Both the position numbers and the translations under genes were made by a program. Under the pieces are notes generated by a model. The model was not told the DNA's origin. It saw only the letters and a program-made list of their open reading frames with translations, and ran no database searches. A stretch of 64,000 nt of DNA, taken from NCBI GenBank assembly GCA_030374805.1, contig JARGSG010000129.1, positions 1 to 64,000 of the forward strand. Direction: 5' to 3'. The DNA is from Gracilaria gracilis. Taxonomy: Eukaryota; Rhodophyta; Florideophyceae; Gracilariales; Gracilariaceae. The first letter of the stretch is position 1; each line of letters opens with the position of its first letter. Positions 1 to 11,884 of the stretch are shown piece by piece.

Positions 1-1626
1 CCCCACGGATCGTAGTACTCGAAGGTCCTCGAGCGGGTGGATATTCTCCCCGGTGATCGGTCGTTGCCGCGAGGGCCACCTTCTGGCTGCCAGTTCACTG
101 GAATCCGGTCCCCATCGACGGTTTCGATGAAGCGTAGGAGCAGGTGAACCTCTTTCTGGTTGGAATCGGACCCCAAGGGTATAGACAGATCCTGTCGCCG
201 GATAATCCATCGGAGCATCGGAGGGAAATACCAGAGACGGTAATGACCGTACGTATCTCACAGAAGATTTACCGCCCCGCGGGCACCCCACTCCGCCGCA
301 AAGGGCGTCCAGTACCCAGAGCAGGGATCGTTCAACATTCTACAGCCCACATAGTAAAGGCACGGAGGAAGTTCAGCGTAGCACCCTCTCGAGACCTCGA
401 CATTCGGCCCCCAGCTGAGAAGCGCAACGTATCGCCCCGGCAGAGAGTTGTAGCGCAATCGCTCAGCCTCCAAGTGTGGATACGGAATCAGGAACTCTCA
501 ACGGGACCCGCAAGCTTCGCTCAAGCCGCACACGGCACTCAAAGCCCCTCAAGAAATCATTGGATGATCGCCGAAGGTATCGGAATTGCGCCCGAAGAAG
601 GGGACGACTCCAGAGAAGCAGACCATTGACCACGTTCGGTATCTCAGCCCTATGGAGAGATTCGTTGAACTCCGCTAATGCGTATCTGTAGGACCTCTCT
701 TCGAAAGTTCGGAAATGTGACACGTCAAAGTCGAGCCGCAACGGTACCAAGTGATCCGATCGAACACGGCTAGCTCCTTCATAGGCAGCACGAGCCCACA
801 GTGCCCTAGTGCGACTAAAGGAATCACCGCCCGCACAGAACAGGTGCAGGGGATCGACCGCCACACGGAGACGCCAGCTTCTGGACCCAACTACTTCGCG
901 ATGGAGCCCATCTGGGAGGTAACCGTTCTCAGTATACCAGTCAATAAGAGCCTCGTCGGCTACTGCCGTCGAATGAAACCAAGGTGCATGGCAATACACC
1001 TCGCCATGCTGCCGGGGGCGTCTGAAACGGAGACTTTCAAAGCTGATCCAGCCTTTGGCATTGACCGTTAACGGCATCGCTTGCTCGGAGTTCCATGCCG
1101 CTGCGTCGACATCGGGAGCCTGAGGAGGCGCTGCGGGGTCGTAGCTTTGAGAGGATTGTCCAGGTTGAGCGTCCTGTTGGGAGAAGTAGCCAGGAGGGTG
1201 GTAACCAGTTGGATGGTACTGCGGCTATGCGTGAGAGCCCCCTTGAGGGAGGGGCATCGAGTTAAACCCGCCTAATTATCCGGAAGAGCCTGCCATTTGG
1301 TAAGGAGACTGCTGACACCCCGATGTTTGATGAAATGGCACCATAGCTTGGGACGAACGAAACTGAGATGACGCCTGCGGAGGAGGTTGTTGAAAGCCTA
1401 TGTACGAAAGGTTCTCGAAGGGAGCAGCACTCGACGAAGCCGCCTGTGAGGCACTTGAGGAGGCGTTCCCCGGAAGCGGGTTAGTAGCGAAAGGGTTCAT
1501 GCCTACTGTAGGAGAGAAGGTTGGAGATGACGGTTGTTGCCGCGAAATCGGAGGAGAGTGATGTTGTGTACCACGCTTTGGTTCAGAAAGCTGTGAAGGT
1601 ATTGCCGAAGTCTCGGCGTCCGCCAT
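1..1626 (-). pseudogene. Antisense ORF of a family A Ty3 element, partial left copy
   Basis: This is a second copy of the long antisense frame described at 58510-60426. It begins with ATG at 1626 (MADAETSAIPSQ...) and runs off the left edge. The first ~150 residues are rich in Ser, Gln, Pro and Gly. The rest (from MPLTVNAKGW at 1077) is rich in Arg, Trp and Tyr and matches the right copy residue by residue at roughly 85 percent. Two breaks are visible: a TAA at 1276-1278 where the right copy has Tyr, and an extra C near 503-510 that shifts the frame. The right copy lacks both, so the ancestor was open. It lies just inside the polypurine tract and LTR, in opposite orientation to gag-pol. I do not recognise its family; nothing in it resembles Gag, Env or an enzyme known to me. 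Confidence 0.7.
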
Positions 1627-1690
1627 TCTGAGGATCAGTATTTACGTACCGGTCGCCGGCACCTTCCCGCGGACCAAAGCGCAAATCCTT

Positions 1691-1707
1691 GGCTAAGGAG
1701 GAGGAGA
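1691..1707 (+). other. Polypurine tract of the left family A element
   Basis: A purine-rich run (AAGGAGGAGGAGA) lies directly against the TGT that opens the LTR. This is where plus-strand DNA synthesis is primed in Ty3 elements. The right copy has the same tract at 60491-60507 with one change. Confidence 0.7.
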
Positions 1708-2704
1708 TGTGGAGCAATGGCCATCCGATGTCGGTACAATGAGGTTTTCATAATAGGGCTCTACCCATTGAGCTCTGACGTGTCAGACTATGAATATGGA
1801 CCCCGTTTCGGGTGAAATTGGAAATAATGTTGAGGACGTACCTTGTTAGGTGAATCTGGCATAGAACCTATGAAATAGGTGTACAGTAGGGCCTTGTGGC
1901 ATATTTGTCCAAATATTTGGCGTCACACCCGCTGGGTAGGTACTTTGGCACCCTGACACTGGGTTGTCCACGTATAGAGCCCTCGTGGGAGTCCGCAGCC
2001 CTAGATACAGTAGATAGTATATATGCGCGGGTAATCTCGCCCTGGAGCCACTAAGTAAAACTCACCTGAGTCGTCTCTTCTTCCTGAAGTACGTGGTCTT
2101 CATCCCGAGGGCCAGGCTATGGTTGTTACTGCCTACGTAGGTTCAGGACTCCTGTAAGGAGAGTAACCACGACTGGTCTCGGTACAATCACACCTCAGGG
2201 TCCCTAAGGAAGTTCTTTACTACCAGTTTCTGGCTTGTTTCGCTAATTACCACAGTATCAGGTTGTATTTGTTGTCGTTCGCCGAGGTACCGGATCGTTG
2301 TTTAGTTAATCGTTTTCCTGGTGCAGGCCTCGCTTCCGCCTCTGTACAGAGTTATATTTGGACACTCGTGTGTGTCTGTCTCGTTCGGCTATCGGCCCTG
2401 TTCGCACCGTTGGCACGGGCCGTAGCTTCGCTCGTGTGGTTCTCCGTAGGAGCAATGCACCCTCTTACGGCACCGATCGCTCCACTTCTAGACTCGTTCT
2501 CTCCTGAATTGTCATCGGTTACTCATCTCTAGGCTCACGCTCTTCTTCACCTCTGCAGGTTATTCCAGTACCGTCTCCGGTTTACACCCGGCTGCCACGC
2601 GGCACGCGCACGGGCAGAGGGCTCTACTTCCGAGTTCGCCCTTTTGTGAGAGCAGGACTCGGACATCCTGGTGGATACGTACCCTCTTTGGGGGTTGCTC
2701 TACA
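1708..2704 (+). repeat. LTR of family A Ty3 element, left copy (997 bp)
   Basis: The LTR starts TGTGGAGC and ends GCTCTACA, an imperfect terminal inverted repeat (7 of 8). It has the same length (997 bp) as 60508-61504 and matches it almost throughout, while flanking sequence diverges abruptly at 2705 and 61505. Because polypurine tract and internal sequence lie to its left, it is the 3' LTR of an element that continues beyond the window. It is not the 5' LTR of the element at 32-61 kb. Confidence 0.85.
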
Positions 2705-2909
2705 CCATGTCCTTACAGAAGAACATCAGCTCCGCGTAAGCGCTTACCGCCAGTACGCAAGCGTGGCCACGGTGCCCAACGGTGGGCCAATAACTCGTGT
2801 CAATCGAGCTCCGAAAGAGTCAATTGATACAATTAGCAAAGTAATTAATTATTTCAAATCCAAACATTGAATAAACAGTACAATTTGTATTTGAATTTAA
2901 AAATTAAAA
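2705..2909 (+). other. Leader-like stretch between family A LTR and family B gag, with a possible primer binding site
   Basis: No LTR of family B is found here; its left LTR is missing or replaced. At 2771-2788 the sequence GGTGCCCAACGGTGGGCC resembles the tRNA-Lys(1,2) primer binding site used by some retroviruses, but it lacks the opening TGG. AT-rich leader follows up to the gag ATG at 2910. The primer site call is weak. Confidence 0.3.
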
Positions 2910-3873
2910 ATGTCAAATCCTCCTTAAGCTTCATTCCGACAAAGCATACAAGCTATTCAAGAATTCCAACAACAAATTGCACCGTTATAAAACCAATTGA
3001 ATAATTCTAATCATGCCTTTTTTAAATTCGTTGGCAGTAACCAGGCCAGTCAAGCATTAAAAGTTGGAAAACCTGAAAAGTTCTTTGGAAAAAATGCTCG
3101 CAGCTGGATAAAGGGGCTTGAGAACATATTCATAAGTTTGAATAAGGAGCCTACTGAAAATAAAGTATGCCGTCAGTTATATGACAGGAGATGCCTTGCA
3201 ATGGTGGGAACTGATCACAATTGAGGGAAAAAATCTGAAATCCTTCACAGAATTTAAAGATCAGTTACTACAGTACTTTGAACAAGTAAACAGAGAGTTA
3301 ACTGCCAGAAGAGAATTATGTGATTTAAAAGAACTCTGTAAATTTAGTACTGTGCGATCCTATAACCAAGAGTTTACAAGATGATTATTACAAATTCCTA
3401 CTATGACTCAAACGGAACAATTGTTTCACTACAGTCAGGGTCTTAAAATTAGGACTCGGGTAGAAGTAAAAAGAGCAGAACCATCTAATGTGCAAGACGC
3501 AATGAAAATTGCGGACAAGCTGGAAAATATTTTCCGAAGCGATACTTGGGGTTTTCATCGCTCAGGAAGTAGCAATTCCAGTGGAAATGAAGGGCTCACT
3601 CGTATGCAAATTGGAACCATAAATATGAGAAGAGCTCTTTACGTTAGTCCTGAAGAAAAGAAACGTTGTTGGGAGAATAAATTAGGCTTTGTATGCAAGA
3701 AGAGAGGTTGTTTTACCAAGAACCATAACAATAGTCGGTTCAATACGACTTACAATCCAAAAAAACTAAATACGGCGCTAGCTAGTAATCCGTTAGCGCA
3801 ACGATGTAGTATAGAAAGTAAATGCAAAGCTAATAAAAAAGAAACAAAAAGTATAAAATACAAAAACCATTAA
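2910..3873 (+). pseudogene. gag: Ty3 family B gag, decayed
   Basis: This is the capsid region of a Ty3/gypsy element. The frame opens at 2910 (MSNPP) but meets a stop within six codons and another near 2990. The capsid core is clear: KVGKPEKFFGKNARSW, then GDALQWWELI and a typical FKDQLLQYFEQVN stretch. There is a frameshift near 3180 and a TGA at 3382-3384. The C-terminal zinc knuckle has decayed: a Cys-rich stretch around 3667-3730 keeps only part of the C-X2-C-X4-H-X4-C pattern. Low GC and A-rich codon use set family B apart from family A. It cannot make a working Gag. Confidence 0.8.
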
Positions 3874-3932
3874 GAAGTATTAAAATATGCACTTTTCTCC
3901 CGTTTCGGAAGAAAAGATCTAAAAGATCACCT

Positions 3933-4415
3933 ATGTTGGTGTTTGAAGGAAAAATAAATACTCAAGGACCACACGCATGCAATATCCTAGTGGATAGTGG
4001 TTGTGAAGAGATTGTTATCTCTAAAGAGTTTGAAGAAAATTTGAATCTGCAAGTAAATAAGTCTGAGCTACAAGCTGAATTGTGGGATGGAATTCTTGTC
4101 CCAATGGGCATCAGTTCGAATGAACTTTCTCTAAGAACTGGCCAACTATGTTTCGATATTAAACCATACATAGTGGATATGATTTCTTTCGACGTAGTCC
4201 TAGGCAAGTCATGGTTATCAGATATAAATCCACCTATTGATTGGAAATTGAACAAAATGCTCGCCAAGGCTGGAGAAGAATTCATTACTCTGGACGCAGA
4301 AACTGGTAGATATGGCTCATCATCCCGGCCTACGTTCCTACTTACCAGTAAGCAATTCGTAAGACTTGTAAAAAAAAATGAAGATGGTATACCATATTAC
4401 AATCAACCCATATAG
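3933..4415 (+). pseudogene. Ty3 family B aspartic protease domain
   Basis: This frame encodes a retropepsin-like domain. The active-site triad is intact as LVDSGCEEIVIS around residues 17-28, and the second conserved stretch VVLGKSWLSDINPPIDW follows about 65 residues later, as usual for Ty3 proteases. In Ty3 elements this enzyme cuts Gag-Pol inside the particle. The domain is uninterrupted for 160 codons, but gag before it and reverse transcriptase after it are both broken. It ends at a TAG at 4413-4415. Confidence 0.8.
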
Positions 4416-5984
4416 GGACAAAGTTGTTCCCAAAAGTACAAAACAAAGTGGGGAAGTGGATATCCAATTACAAAAGTTATGAAGTGAGTATCAAGACGCT
4501 TTTCCTAATGAGTTACGTAGACGATTACCACCAGATCAAGAAGTAGAAATGAAAATCGATGTGAAAGAAGGATCAAGTCCTAAGATGGGACCAATCTACA
4601 AAGTGTCTAAGGTAGAGCTAAGTGAAATGAAAAAACAGATAAACGAACTCTTAGCACACGGCTTCATCAGGCCCAGATAAGTCCTTGGGGAAGCCCAGTA
4701 TTATTTACGAAGGAAAAAGACGGAAGTCTTCGTATGTGCGTTGACTACCGCGCACTGAATAAACAAACAATTAAAAATCAAGTACCGCTACCCCGAATTG
4801 ATGAAGTATGGGACCAAGTAGGCGGTGCAAAGCACTTCTCTGCACTTGATTTACGATCGGGATATAATCAAATAAAGGTCAGAGAAGGTGACCGATAAAA
4901 AACTGCTTTTCATACAAGATACGGACAATTCGAATATCTAGTGACACCCTTTGGACTCACTGGAACCCCAGGATGTTTTCATACCTATATAAACATCTCA
5001 TTCAGAAAATATTTGGATGAACACTTACTTGTTTACTTAGACGATATACTCGTTTATAGTAAAACAAAAGAAGAGCATATAAAACACCTACGAACAGTAT
5101 TTGAAATATTAAAGAAGAATGAACTTTATGGGAGGTTATCCAAGTGTGAATTTATGAAAAGTTCCATTGAATACTTGGGACACATTTTAACTTCCGAAGG
5201 AATTAAAGTTAGTCCAAAGAAGACTGAAGCCATCAGTAATTGGGAAATAACTTCCAATAAGAAGTTCCAAGCTTCCTTGGATTATGCAATTACTATAGAA
5301 GGTTGGTCAAAGACTTCTCAAAAATAGCTGCTCCACTGTCTGACCTTACAAAGAAGAGTATTCTATTCCAATGGAAAGAAGAACAGCAGAATGATTTTAA
5401 CAATATTAAAATTGCGTTAAGTAACACACCAATATTAAGATGCGCAGATCCATACAAACCGTATGAATTAACTGCGGACGCCTCAGAAACAGAAATAGGA
5501 GCCTTCTTATCCCAAACAGATGATAAAAGGAGCAGACCGGTAGCATATACGTCTCGGAAGTTTTCAAGCGATGGACAAGGCTACTAGACGCATGAAAGAG
5601 AGTTATTAGCCATAATACATGCTTTTGAAACATGGAGATCATACTTACATGGATCTAAGTTTCTTATATTTTAATGATCATCATCCTCTTAAGTATCTGG
5701 AATCACAAAACATGTTATCCAGAAAGCCAGCGAGATTGGTGGAGTTCATGCAAGAATTTGATTATGAAATCAAATACTTAAAAGGAAAGAATAACCGAGT
5801 TGCAAACATTTTCTCTCGCAAACATAAAGAAAGGGAAAAGGTCTCCTCTGACATTATCCGAAGACTTCTAAACCTAACTACAATTAAAATAGAAGAAGAA
5901 ACACTAAAGATCCTTACTGAAGGTTACAAGAAAGACGAATTCTTTAAAGAAATTATCGCAAATGATCAGGAACCTTTTCATTGA
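4416..5984 (+). pseudogene. pol: Ty3 family B reverse transcriptase and RNase H, decayed
   Basis: Reverse transcriptase motifs run in order: [15 protein letters not shown] at about 4720, [13 protein letters not shown] at about 4840, TPFGLTGTPGCF at 4945 and an intact catalytic YLDDILVYSK at about 5035. RNase H follows with TADASETEIGAFL at about 5470 and HERELLAIIHAFE at about 5590. Breaks include TAA stops near 4678 and 4897, a frameshift near 5300 so that 5303-5587 is read in another frame, a TAG at 5585-5587 and a TAA at about 5672. The catalytic aspartates survive, so the decay is by stops and indels and not by loss of the active site. Confidence 0.85.
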
Positions 5985-7001
5985 AAGAGCAAAACACTGT
6001 ACTTCGAACAACGTCTATGTATCCCGGAGGGGGATATTAAGAAACAACTCATCATTGATAATCATCAATCATTGTTAGGTGCCCACCGAGGAAGCCAACG
6101 TACGATAACGCTAATGAAAAGAGATTTCTTTTGGCCTGGAATGAATAAGGACAAGAAAAAATTCGTACGAAGTTGTCCTAGATGTCAAGAAACCAAAAGT
6201 GCTAATTAAAAAATGAAGGGACTTCTTCGTCCATTTCCTCCACCTAGTAAGAAATGGGAAGTAATCTCTATGGATTTCATATTTGATTTACCCAAAACCA
6301 AGGATGGAATGTGCTCAATCCTAGTGGTTGTGGATAAACTATCTAAGAGAACTCACTTTATCTCAATGAAGAGCAATGTCAATGCAAAGGACACTGCAGA
6401 AGATTTCTATAAGGAAATCTACAAGCACCACGGACTGCCGCGAAAAATCATATCTGACAGAGATTCAAGATTTACTGGGAATTTATGGAAAGAACTAACG
6501 CAGATATTGAAGGTAAAACTTAATCTCTCCACTGCATTTCATCCTCAAACCGATGGACAATCGGAACATGCTTTTCGAACTCTGGAAGAAATGCTACGAT
6601 GTTTCATTAGTTGTACGCAAAAAGACTGGGATATATATCTCCCTGGTCTGGAATTTGCATATAATAACTATATCATTGAGTCCACAAAGGAAACTTCTTT
6701 TTTCCTAGAATATGGTCATCACCCAGTTACTATTTCGGATTTCCTTCATCATGATGGAACCGAAATTAGTAACGATGCTACGGCCAAATTCATTGATAGT
6801 ATTAAGTATGCAACGGAAGTCGCAAAAGAATCCATTGGAGCAACTAATCTAAAAATGGTAGACGATATCAACATGAACCGCAAGGAACAAATATTCAAAG
6901 TTGGTGATAGGGTTATGCTTTCTACCAAGAATTTGAACTTCAAAGGAAAGACGTACAAAGAAGCTGGTGCCGAAACATATAGGACCATACCCCGTGCGTA
7001 A
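5985..7001 (+). pseudogene. Ty3 family B integrase, decayed
   Basis: Integrase carries the HHCC zinc domain (LGAHRGSQRTITLMKRDFFW, then CPRCQE near 6177-6192) and the DDE core: D in SMDFIFDLP at about 6270, D in ISDRDSRFTG at about 6453 and E-equivalent in TDGQSEHAFRTLEEM at about 6550. A GPY/F-like tail follows. Integrase inserts the cDNA into the genome. TGA at 5982-5984 and TAA at about 6207 separate it from RNase H, and the frame is lost after about 6980. All three catalytic acids appear present. Confidence 0.85.
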
Positions 7002-7403
7002 GGTTTTAGCTGAAGTTGATCATATGAATTACAATTACCTAAGAAGCTGGAACGAATTCATCACACCTTCCATGTATCATTGCTGAAACCATTCGTGCAA
7101 CCTACGAGTACCGAAAATCAACACAAGGATGTAACCTCTCTAAAAGCGGAGAAATTCGTCACGGTTCCAGACAATCGCATTGAGAAGATTCTCGACCACC
7201 GAGTTCGACGCAGTCGCCTGCAGTACCTAGTTCACTATAAGAACACGGACGACACCGAGAATCAGTGGGTCGATAGTCAAACACTCATCACATCCGCCGA
7301 ACCAGAACTTATCGAAAAGTATACATCATTGCGAACAACAATGGCAACGAAGCCGCTAACGACATCCAATGCGATACCGCAAGGTAGTTCTATGGGTCGA
7401 TAA
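7002..7403 (+). pseudogene. Ty3 family B chromodomain at the integrase C terminus
   Basis: After a short broken stretch, the frame from about 7050 reads HHTFHVSLLKPF and then a chromodomain: RIEKILDHRVRRSRLQYLVH, with NQWVD in place of the usual TWEP. Chromodomains at the integrase end define chromoviruses and steer insertion toward marked chromatin. The aromatic cage is partly kept. The frame ends with TAA at 7401-7403. Confidence 0.75.
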
Positions 7404-7405
7404 TA

Positions 7406-7840
7406 TTGGGAGGACGAAGGATTCTAACGTGGCTTGATGGAATGGCTGAAAATTTCTCAGAGAGTCTCTGTCTTGCTTGGGCCCCTTGTCACATTTGTTT
7501 CGCATTCATGCAACTCAGAAGACCATTCTTGATAGAGAAAAACGCAATAATCATCCGAAAGTTATATGAGGTTTATGATAATGGCGTAATAGGTGAAGTG
7601 CATGAGGAATACATTCTGTTTCGTTACTGCTACCTGGTCTCACAGTATGGAGATCTCGCACCGTATCCTGCTGATATGTTTATGGACGCTGTTGAAAGTG
7701 CTTTGATTCACATGGAAGAGTTCCCGGACGACAATGACTTCTCTTTTGAATTCGAGCCTCGTTTAGGTATGGTGCTGTTTCCCAATCCTCCTGGAGTCTT
7801 CGAAAATCAGCCTGTTCCCAATGGTTCCCCACAGCATTGA
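7406..7840 (+). CDS. Unrecognised 144-codon ORF between family B pol and 3' LTR
   Basis: This sense-strand frame lies between the chromodomain and the polypurine tract, where some Ty3 elements carry an extra gene. It is uninterrupted, unlike every other part of family B. The product is acidic, has several Cys early (CHICF) and a Tyr-rich middle (YEVYDNGVIGEVHEEYILF), and ends in a Pro-rich tail. I see no signal peptide and no long membrane segment, so an envelope protein is unlikely. It could be element-encoded or an older host remnant. I do not recognise it. Confidence 0.45.
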   Translation: MGGRRILTWLDGMAENFSESLCLAWAPCHICFAFMQLRRPFLIEKNAIIIRKLYEVYDNGVIGEVHEEYILFRYCYLVSQYGDLAPYPADMFMDAVESALIHMEEFPDDNDFSFEFEPRLGMVLFPNPPGVFENQPVPNGSPQH

Positions 7841-7904
7841 TGTGTCTTAAAACGATATATTGCGGTGGAAAGAATGACGTTAATCGAGGACGATTAATGG
7901 ATTC

Positions 7905-8201
7905 AAGGAGGGAGTATTTGTTATGAACTTCTAGGGGACTATGTCCCAAATTAATTATTTTATTATTGGAATGCTATGTTGGAAACTATTGTTGTAATGC
8001 TTAGTATAATTAGTGTTGCAGTTTATTGTTGGACTATTCTAGTGGAAGTATTAAGCTAAGTACAGAGCTTCAACTTATATTTAGTAAAGTCTATATAAAC
8101 TACTTTTGTGGCGCGCTTCACTCTCTCCCGTCTTCTCACTCCAAGCGCAGAGCAGGAAGGAGAGCCCAGAAGTGCCTCCCGCGACGAAAGCGTTCTTTAC
8201 A
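7905..8201 (+). repeat. Polypurine tract and 3' LTR of Ty3 family B
   Basis: The purine run AAGGAGGGAG (7905-7914) is followed by TGTTATGAAC at 7919. The proposed LTR ends GTTCTTTACA at 8201, giving a terminal inverted match of 8 of 10. Its length would be 283 bp. TATATAAA near 8091 could be the promoter. No second copy is in the window, so the right boundary rests only on the end motif. Confidence 0.5.
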
Positions 8202-9660
8202 AATGTTAGAATAAATTATGTTTTATTGAAAAACTTAAGCTTTGCAAAAACCTTTAAATAGTAAGCAAAAACCAAAACATTCTGAAAAACAAATTGAATT
8301 GCTACACATGCAATATGACAAATGTGTAAGGGGCCAGTTGGATCACTTTGATGTAGAACTACGGGCAAAGGAGACAGGTTTGCTATCTCATTCTCAATCA
8401 TAGCTAGGTAAAGACGTATTTGAGTTTTATTAATACGCAGATTGGTATTTTCAATCTTCATAATGAGCCACATCGTTTTGCAGATGGCAATTCATATTTT
8501 CTGAACGATTGTTCTTAACAATTCGCATTATCCCTAGTCAATTAGAATTACCCTCTGGACACGCTTTTTGATGGATTTCTGCTGTTTTGAAACTATTTTG
8601 TCCTTCTTTATTCCCAATGCCAATAATAATTAATTCCGTCTATGCTATTTACTCCCCACCGTTTTTTGACGGGAACCCATATGAAGCAGTAATTCCCTTA
8701 GCACTATTCAATAATCAAATCTACTAAACCTATTTCAACTGTTCAATCTAGCGAAAGCCAAGGTACAATTAAATGGTTTTATTGCTTTACTCGGCTTAGT
8801 ACGCTGAATATAAGGGATACTAATCTTTGGTCAAATATATATGGAGAATCTCATATGAACGGTTTTATTAGATCACTAAGAGCCATTCAAAACTGCTCCT
8901 TCCAATGAAACAAGACCATGGTTTTGGGTGTAGGGGGGAGGTCTAACGGAAACTACTGGGAACAGGACAGCTGTGAGTGTGGCCCGAATTAATTCCTGGC
9001 TCTCCTCAATTTCTTACACATCTCCATGCATCGAAGATCCTTGCCATCCAACGAAACATATTTATAGATGCATTGAACGACAGGAAACGCTGATTTTGGA
9101 AATATAATGACTTTGTCTTTAATTTCTTTTACCTCGTACTTATCGAAACTTATTAAGGCTGGATTTCGCCAGAATGGACCTTCTGCTCCTGCATTAGTTA
9201 AAAGCTTAGTTCTTCGGGGGCTTGAAAGGGCAAGCGTACCTCTCTTTATTGTCTGCCTTTTTCTCCTCCAGATGCGCTGCCCCGCGAACCTCTACTTACG
9301 CTGGTCCGCGACAAGTGCCGTGAAAGATTTGGATGGCCAAGATTCCACCGGGTACGTGTGGTACAGAAGCACCAAAAGTGTTGAACCCGCCCCTCCACTG
9401 ACACTGCGCCACGGTGGCACAGAGCCTGGCAGGTAGCGGTTACATCTAATCTCGTCTCAAAAATAATCTAGTTCATGTGGTGGAAGGTGCGCGAGGCTGC
9501 ATAAATGCATCCCGGCGCCACAAGTACCTCACGTCTCCTCCTTCGTCCTCGTCCCTCTCGCACACTCTCTCCGAGCGTAATTCGCGCATGCCGACCTTGT
9601 TCAAGCGCAGTGACCAACAACAGCGTGCATTATTCCAACCATTTTACGTGCACACGAATT
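8202..9660. other. AT-rich stretch without a recognisable gene
   Basis: I found no gene, RNA or repeat that I can name here. Composition is AT-rich until about 9100, then more balanced. All open frames are short and none shows a known motif. Confidence 0.5.
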
Positions 9661-9666
9661 CGTGGT

Positions 9667-10740
9667 GTCCAGCCAAGATGATAAAAAGAAGCTAGACTAC
9701 TATGGCGGTTCCTTTTCTGGGCTCTCGTATGCCCTCTACACCGCTGCCCATCCAGGGCCGTACCGAGTGTCAGGACAAGAGTTCCTCTAACTTTTTGGAC
9801 GCGACATCACCGATTTCGTGACCAAGCACGCTAACGAAGAGCTTACTAGACGAAATGCTTACATATTGGGACTGATCGAGTCTCTTGATGACACCAACAC
9901 GTAAAGTTCCGTTTCTGAAGACGACTGGTCCACCTAAAAGATGTGGTACCAGCAATGTCAAGTGTATCGCGCCGTAGATGATGAAACGGATCTGTATCAC
10001 ATTGGTCCACACTACACTTTGGCGGTCGACGAAGCTCTACCGACCGCCAATCATCCCGCCACTGACGGACGCTTCCCTCATGGGAAGAACGTCCACATCT
10101 CATGTGTACCCTATATGCGCAACTGGTGCCAGAAGAATCCCAACTGGAAACTCTGGACGAAATATGCACTTTCCCGGGAAGCCCGTCTCGATATGAAATT
10201 ATACCGCAGCCATCCATCCACCGCGGTCCCGTTCATAGGCAGCACCGATTATTGCATCCCGTATCACTTTCGAACGCCCTTCAACGCTGCGGTAAGCGAC
10301 AGAAGGCTCACCGGTGGTTTGAATACTTTCAGGCAAACGTTTGTGAGTGTAAGAACCGCCAAGAGAATGGTAGAAGGGTTCGGCATCTTGTTGGCGTCCA
10401 GAAACATCTTCCATAACGAGAACTCGTTCAGGAAAGGGTCCTCTCTGACAGTCCTTCTCTGGAAGAGCTCAGAGACTTTTATCACGGGTTCTTTCTCGTC
10501 ACTTTCGCAGGGTCTAGTGGGGTGCGTCCCTGGGTCATGTCCGATGCTGCCGCACGACTAATCTTCGACCTTGCGCATTGACCCTTTCCATAGGAGCCAT
10601 TCGTCACTGTGTCCGCCAGAGTTTCTCCTTCCGTTCTATTCTCGGGGTCCGTCATCTGGTCGTCCACTGCGGCAAAATATCCAAACGTCCCCGAAATCGT
10701 GGCAAAAACTGTACGATACCTCGTAAACACCGTGGTATCC
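9667..10740 (+). pseudogene. Unrecognised coding-like region, broken
   Basis: A coding-like frame starts near 9667 (SQDDKKKLDYYGGSF), hits TAA near 9789, continues in another frame (FGRDITDFVTKHANEEL), has stops near 9901 and 9938, then stays open from ATG 9941 to 10561 (206 codons). Further coding-like sequence follows in other frames to about 10740 (SLEELRDFYHGFF). Composition and conserved-looking stretches suggest an old protein gene and not noise. I cannot name the family. It sits alone between family B and a gene-poor tract. Confidence 0.3.
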
Positions 10741-10779
10741 GTCACGGACAGGATGACATCATATTAATCTTCGATTAGC

Positions 10780-11811
10780 CTTCAATGAACTTCCTAAAGT
10801 GGTCGCATCGTTCCCGTTCTTCACGGTCGAAGCAGATGTTCGGCCATGACTTCTGGCGTCCAGTAAACTCTAGACTTTGCCTTTGTCAGCCGACCAACTT
10901 GCGTTCCTCACCAGAATGGCCTCTGCTCAGTTCTTTTCATAATATATCGACTCTCTAGCACTTTAGTAGCAACCCACTTATGGTTTACTTTTACTCTCTT
11001 TCTTCCTGCCCTTATTTCTAGGGTCTGTCGCGTGATCGAAAGATCGGTTATTCTCGTTAACCTCAGCAAGGCCCCGTATAAAAACCGAATATGGCAAGGA
11101 TATGTCCTGAATTGGGCCGAAATGTGGCCCTTTAAATCGAAAACTTCGGACACGCGTTACTAGTGGAAATAAGTACTTTTGTCGGCTGACACATGTGGTA
11201 GAAAGAGTTTGGGTTTTATTTTGATTAAGGGTTGATATGTGGAGGTCAGGCGAGAGAGTAGAGTAATGTGCGGCATGCTTGCCTGTTTTGGGGTTTGTTT
11301 CCAACCGATTACTGTGGCTGAAGTGGCGATTGCTGTGGTTGCAAGGCGTTGTGCCATGGGAGGGTTTGTTGGGGATGGAACAAGATTGGCGTGTATACAA
11401 CATAAGAAATGGGAATGGACATAGCTAAACTGGGTGATAATCTTTGCTAGGGTACGTGAACGTAGTCATGATAGTATTTGGAGGGCTTGGGGTCAGGGTT
11501 GTTTGTATCGTGGTTTGGGTGGTGGTTTGTGCGGGTTATGGTTTCGAATGGCGTACTGAACGATTTGATAGGGAATGGATAGTGTTTGTCTATACGTTAC
11601 GTGTGTTTACGAGAGTCTTGAAAGCTAGAGTGCTGGATCTGGGCGCTAGAAGGCAATGGAAGCCAATTGGAAAGTATAGCGATTTTTGTGCTGTTTATGT
11701 AGAGGATTTTGTTAGTAGTAATTGACATGGCGTGTCGCGATTTTGGGTGAGATGTTTGAGGAGGGTACGGGAAGAGTATGGGAGAGATCTGAGAGTGAAC
11801 ATTGTGTTTTG
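10780..11811. other. No recognisable gene
   Basis: I see only short frames. From 11160 to 11760 the plus strand is strikingly G-rich and T-rich compared with its surroundings, a strand skew that I cannot assign to a gene. Confidence 0.4.
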
Positions 11812-11884
11812 TGTAATTGAAAATGGAAAAAAGTAATTGAAATGGAAAAAAGTAATTGAAAATGGAAAAAAGTAATTGAAAAAA
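11812..11884 (+). repeat. Short A-rich tandem repeat, period about 20 bp
   Basis: About 3.5 copies of a unit like AATGGAAAAAAGTAATTGAA stand in tandem. Copies differ by one or two bases. It looks like a simple minisatellite. Confidence 0.8.

Noticed and set aside
144-629. 161-codon plus-strand frame at the left edge, repeated at 58945-59367
   Set aside because: It is the shadow of the antisense ORF of family A. The two copies differ in frame and do not keep it open equally.
1-2704. 5' LTR and start of the family A element at 32-61 kb
   Set aside because: Internal 3' sequence and the polypurine tract precede this LTR, so it is the 3' end of another copy.
7406-7840. Envelope gene of family B
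   Set aside because: There is no signal peptide, no membrane anchor and no cleavage motif.
9941-10561. Calling the 206-codon frame a named gene
   Set aside because: It looks coding, but no domain could be recognised and upstream frames are broken.
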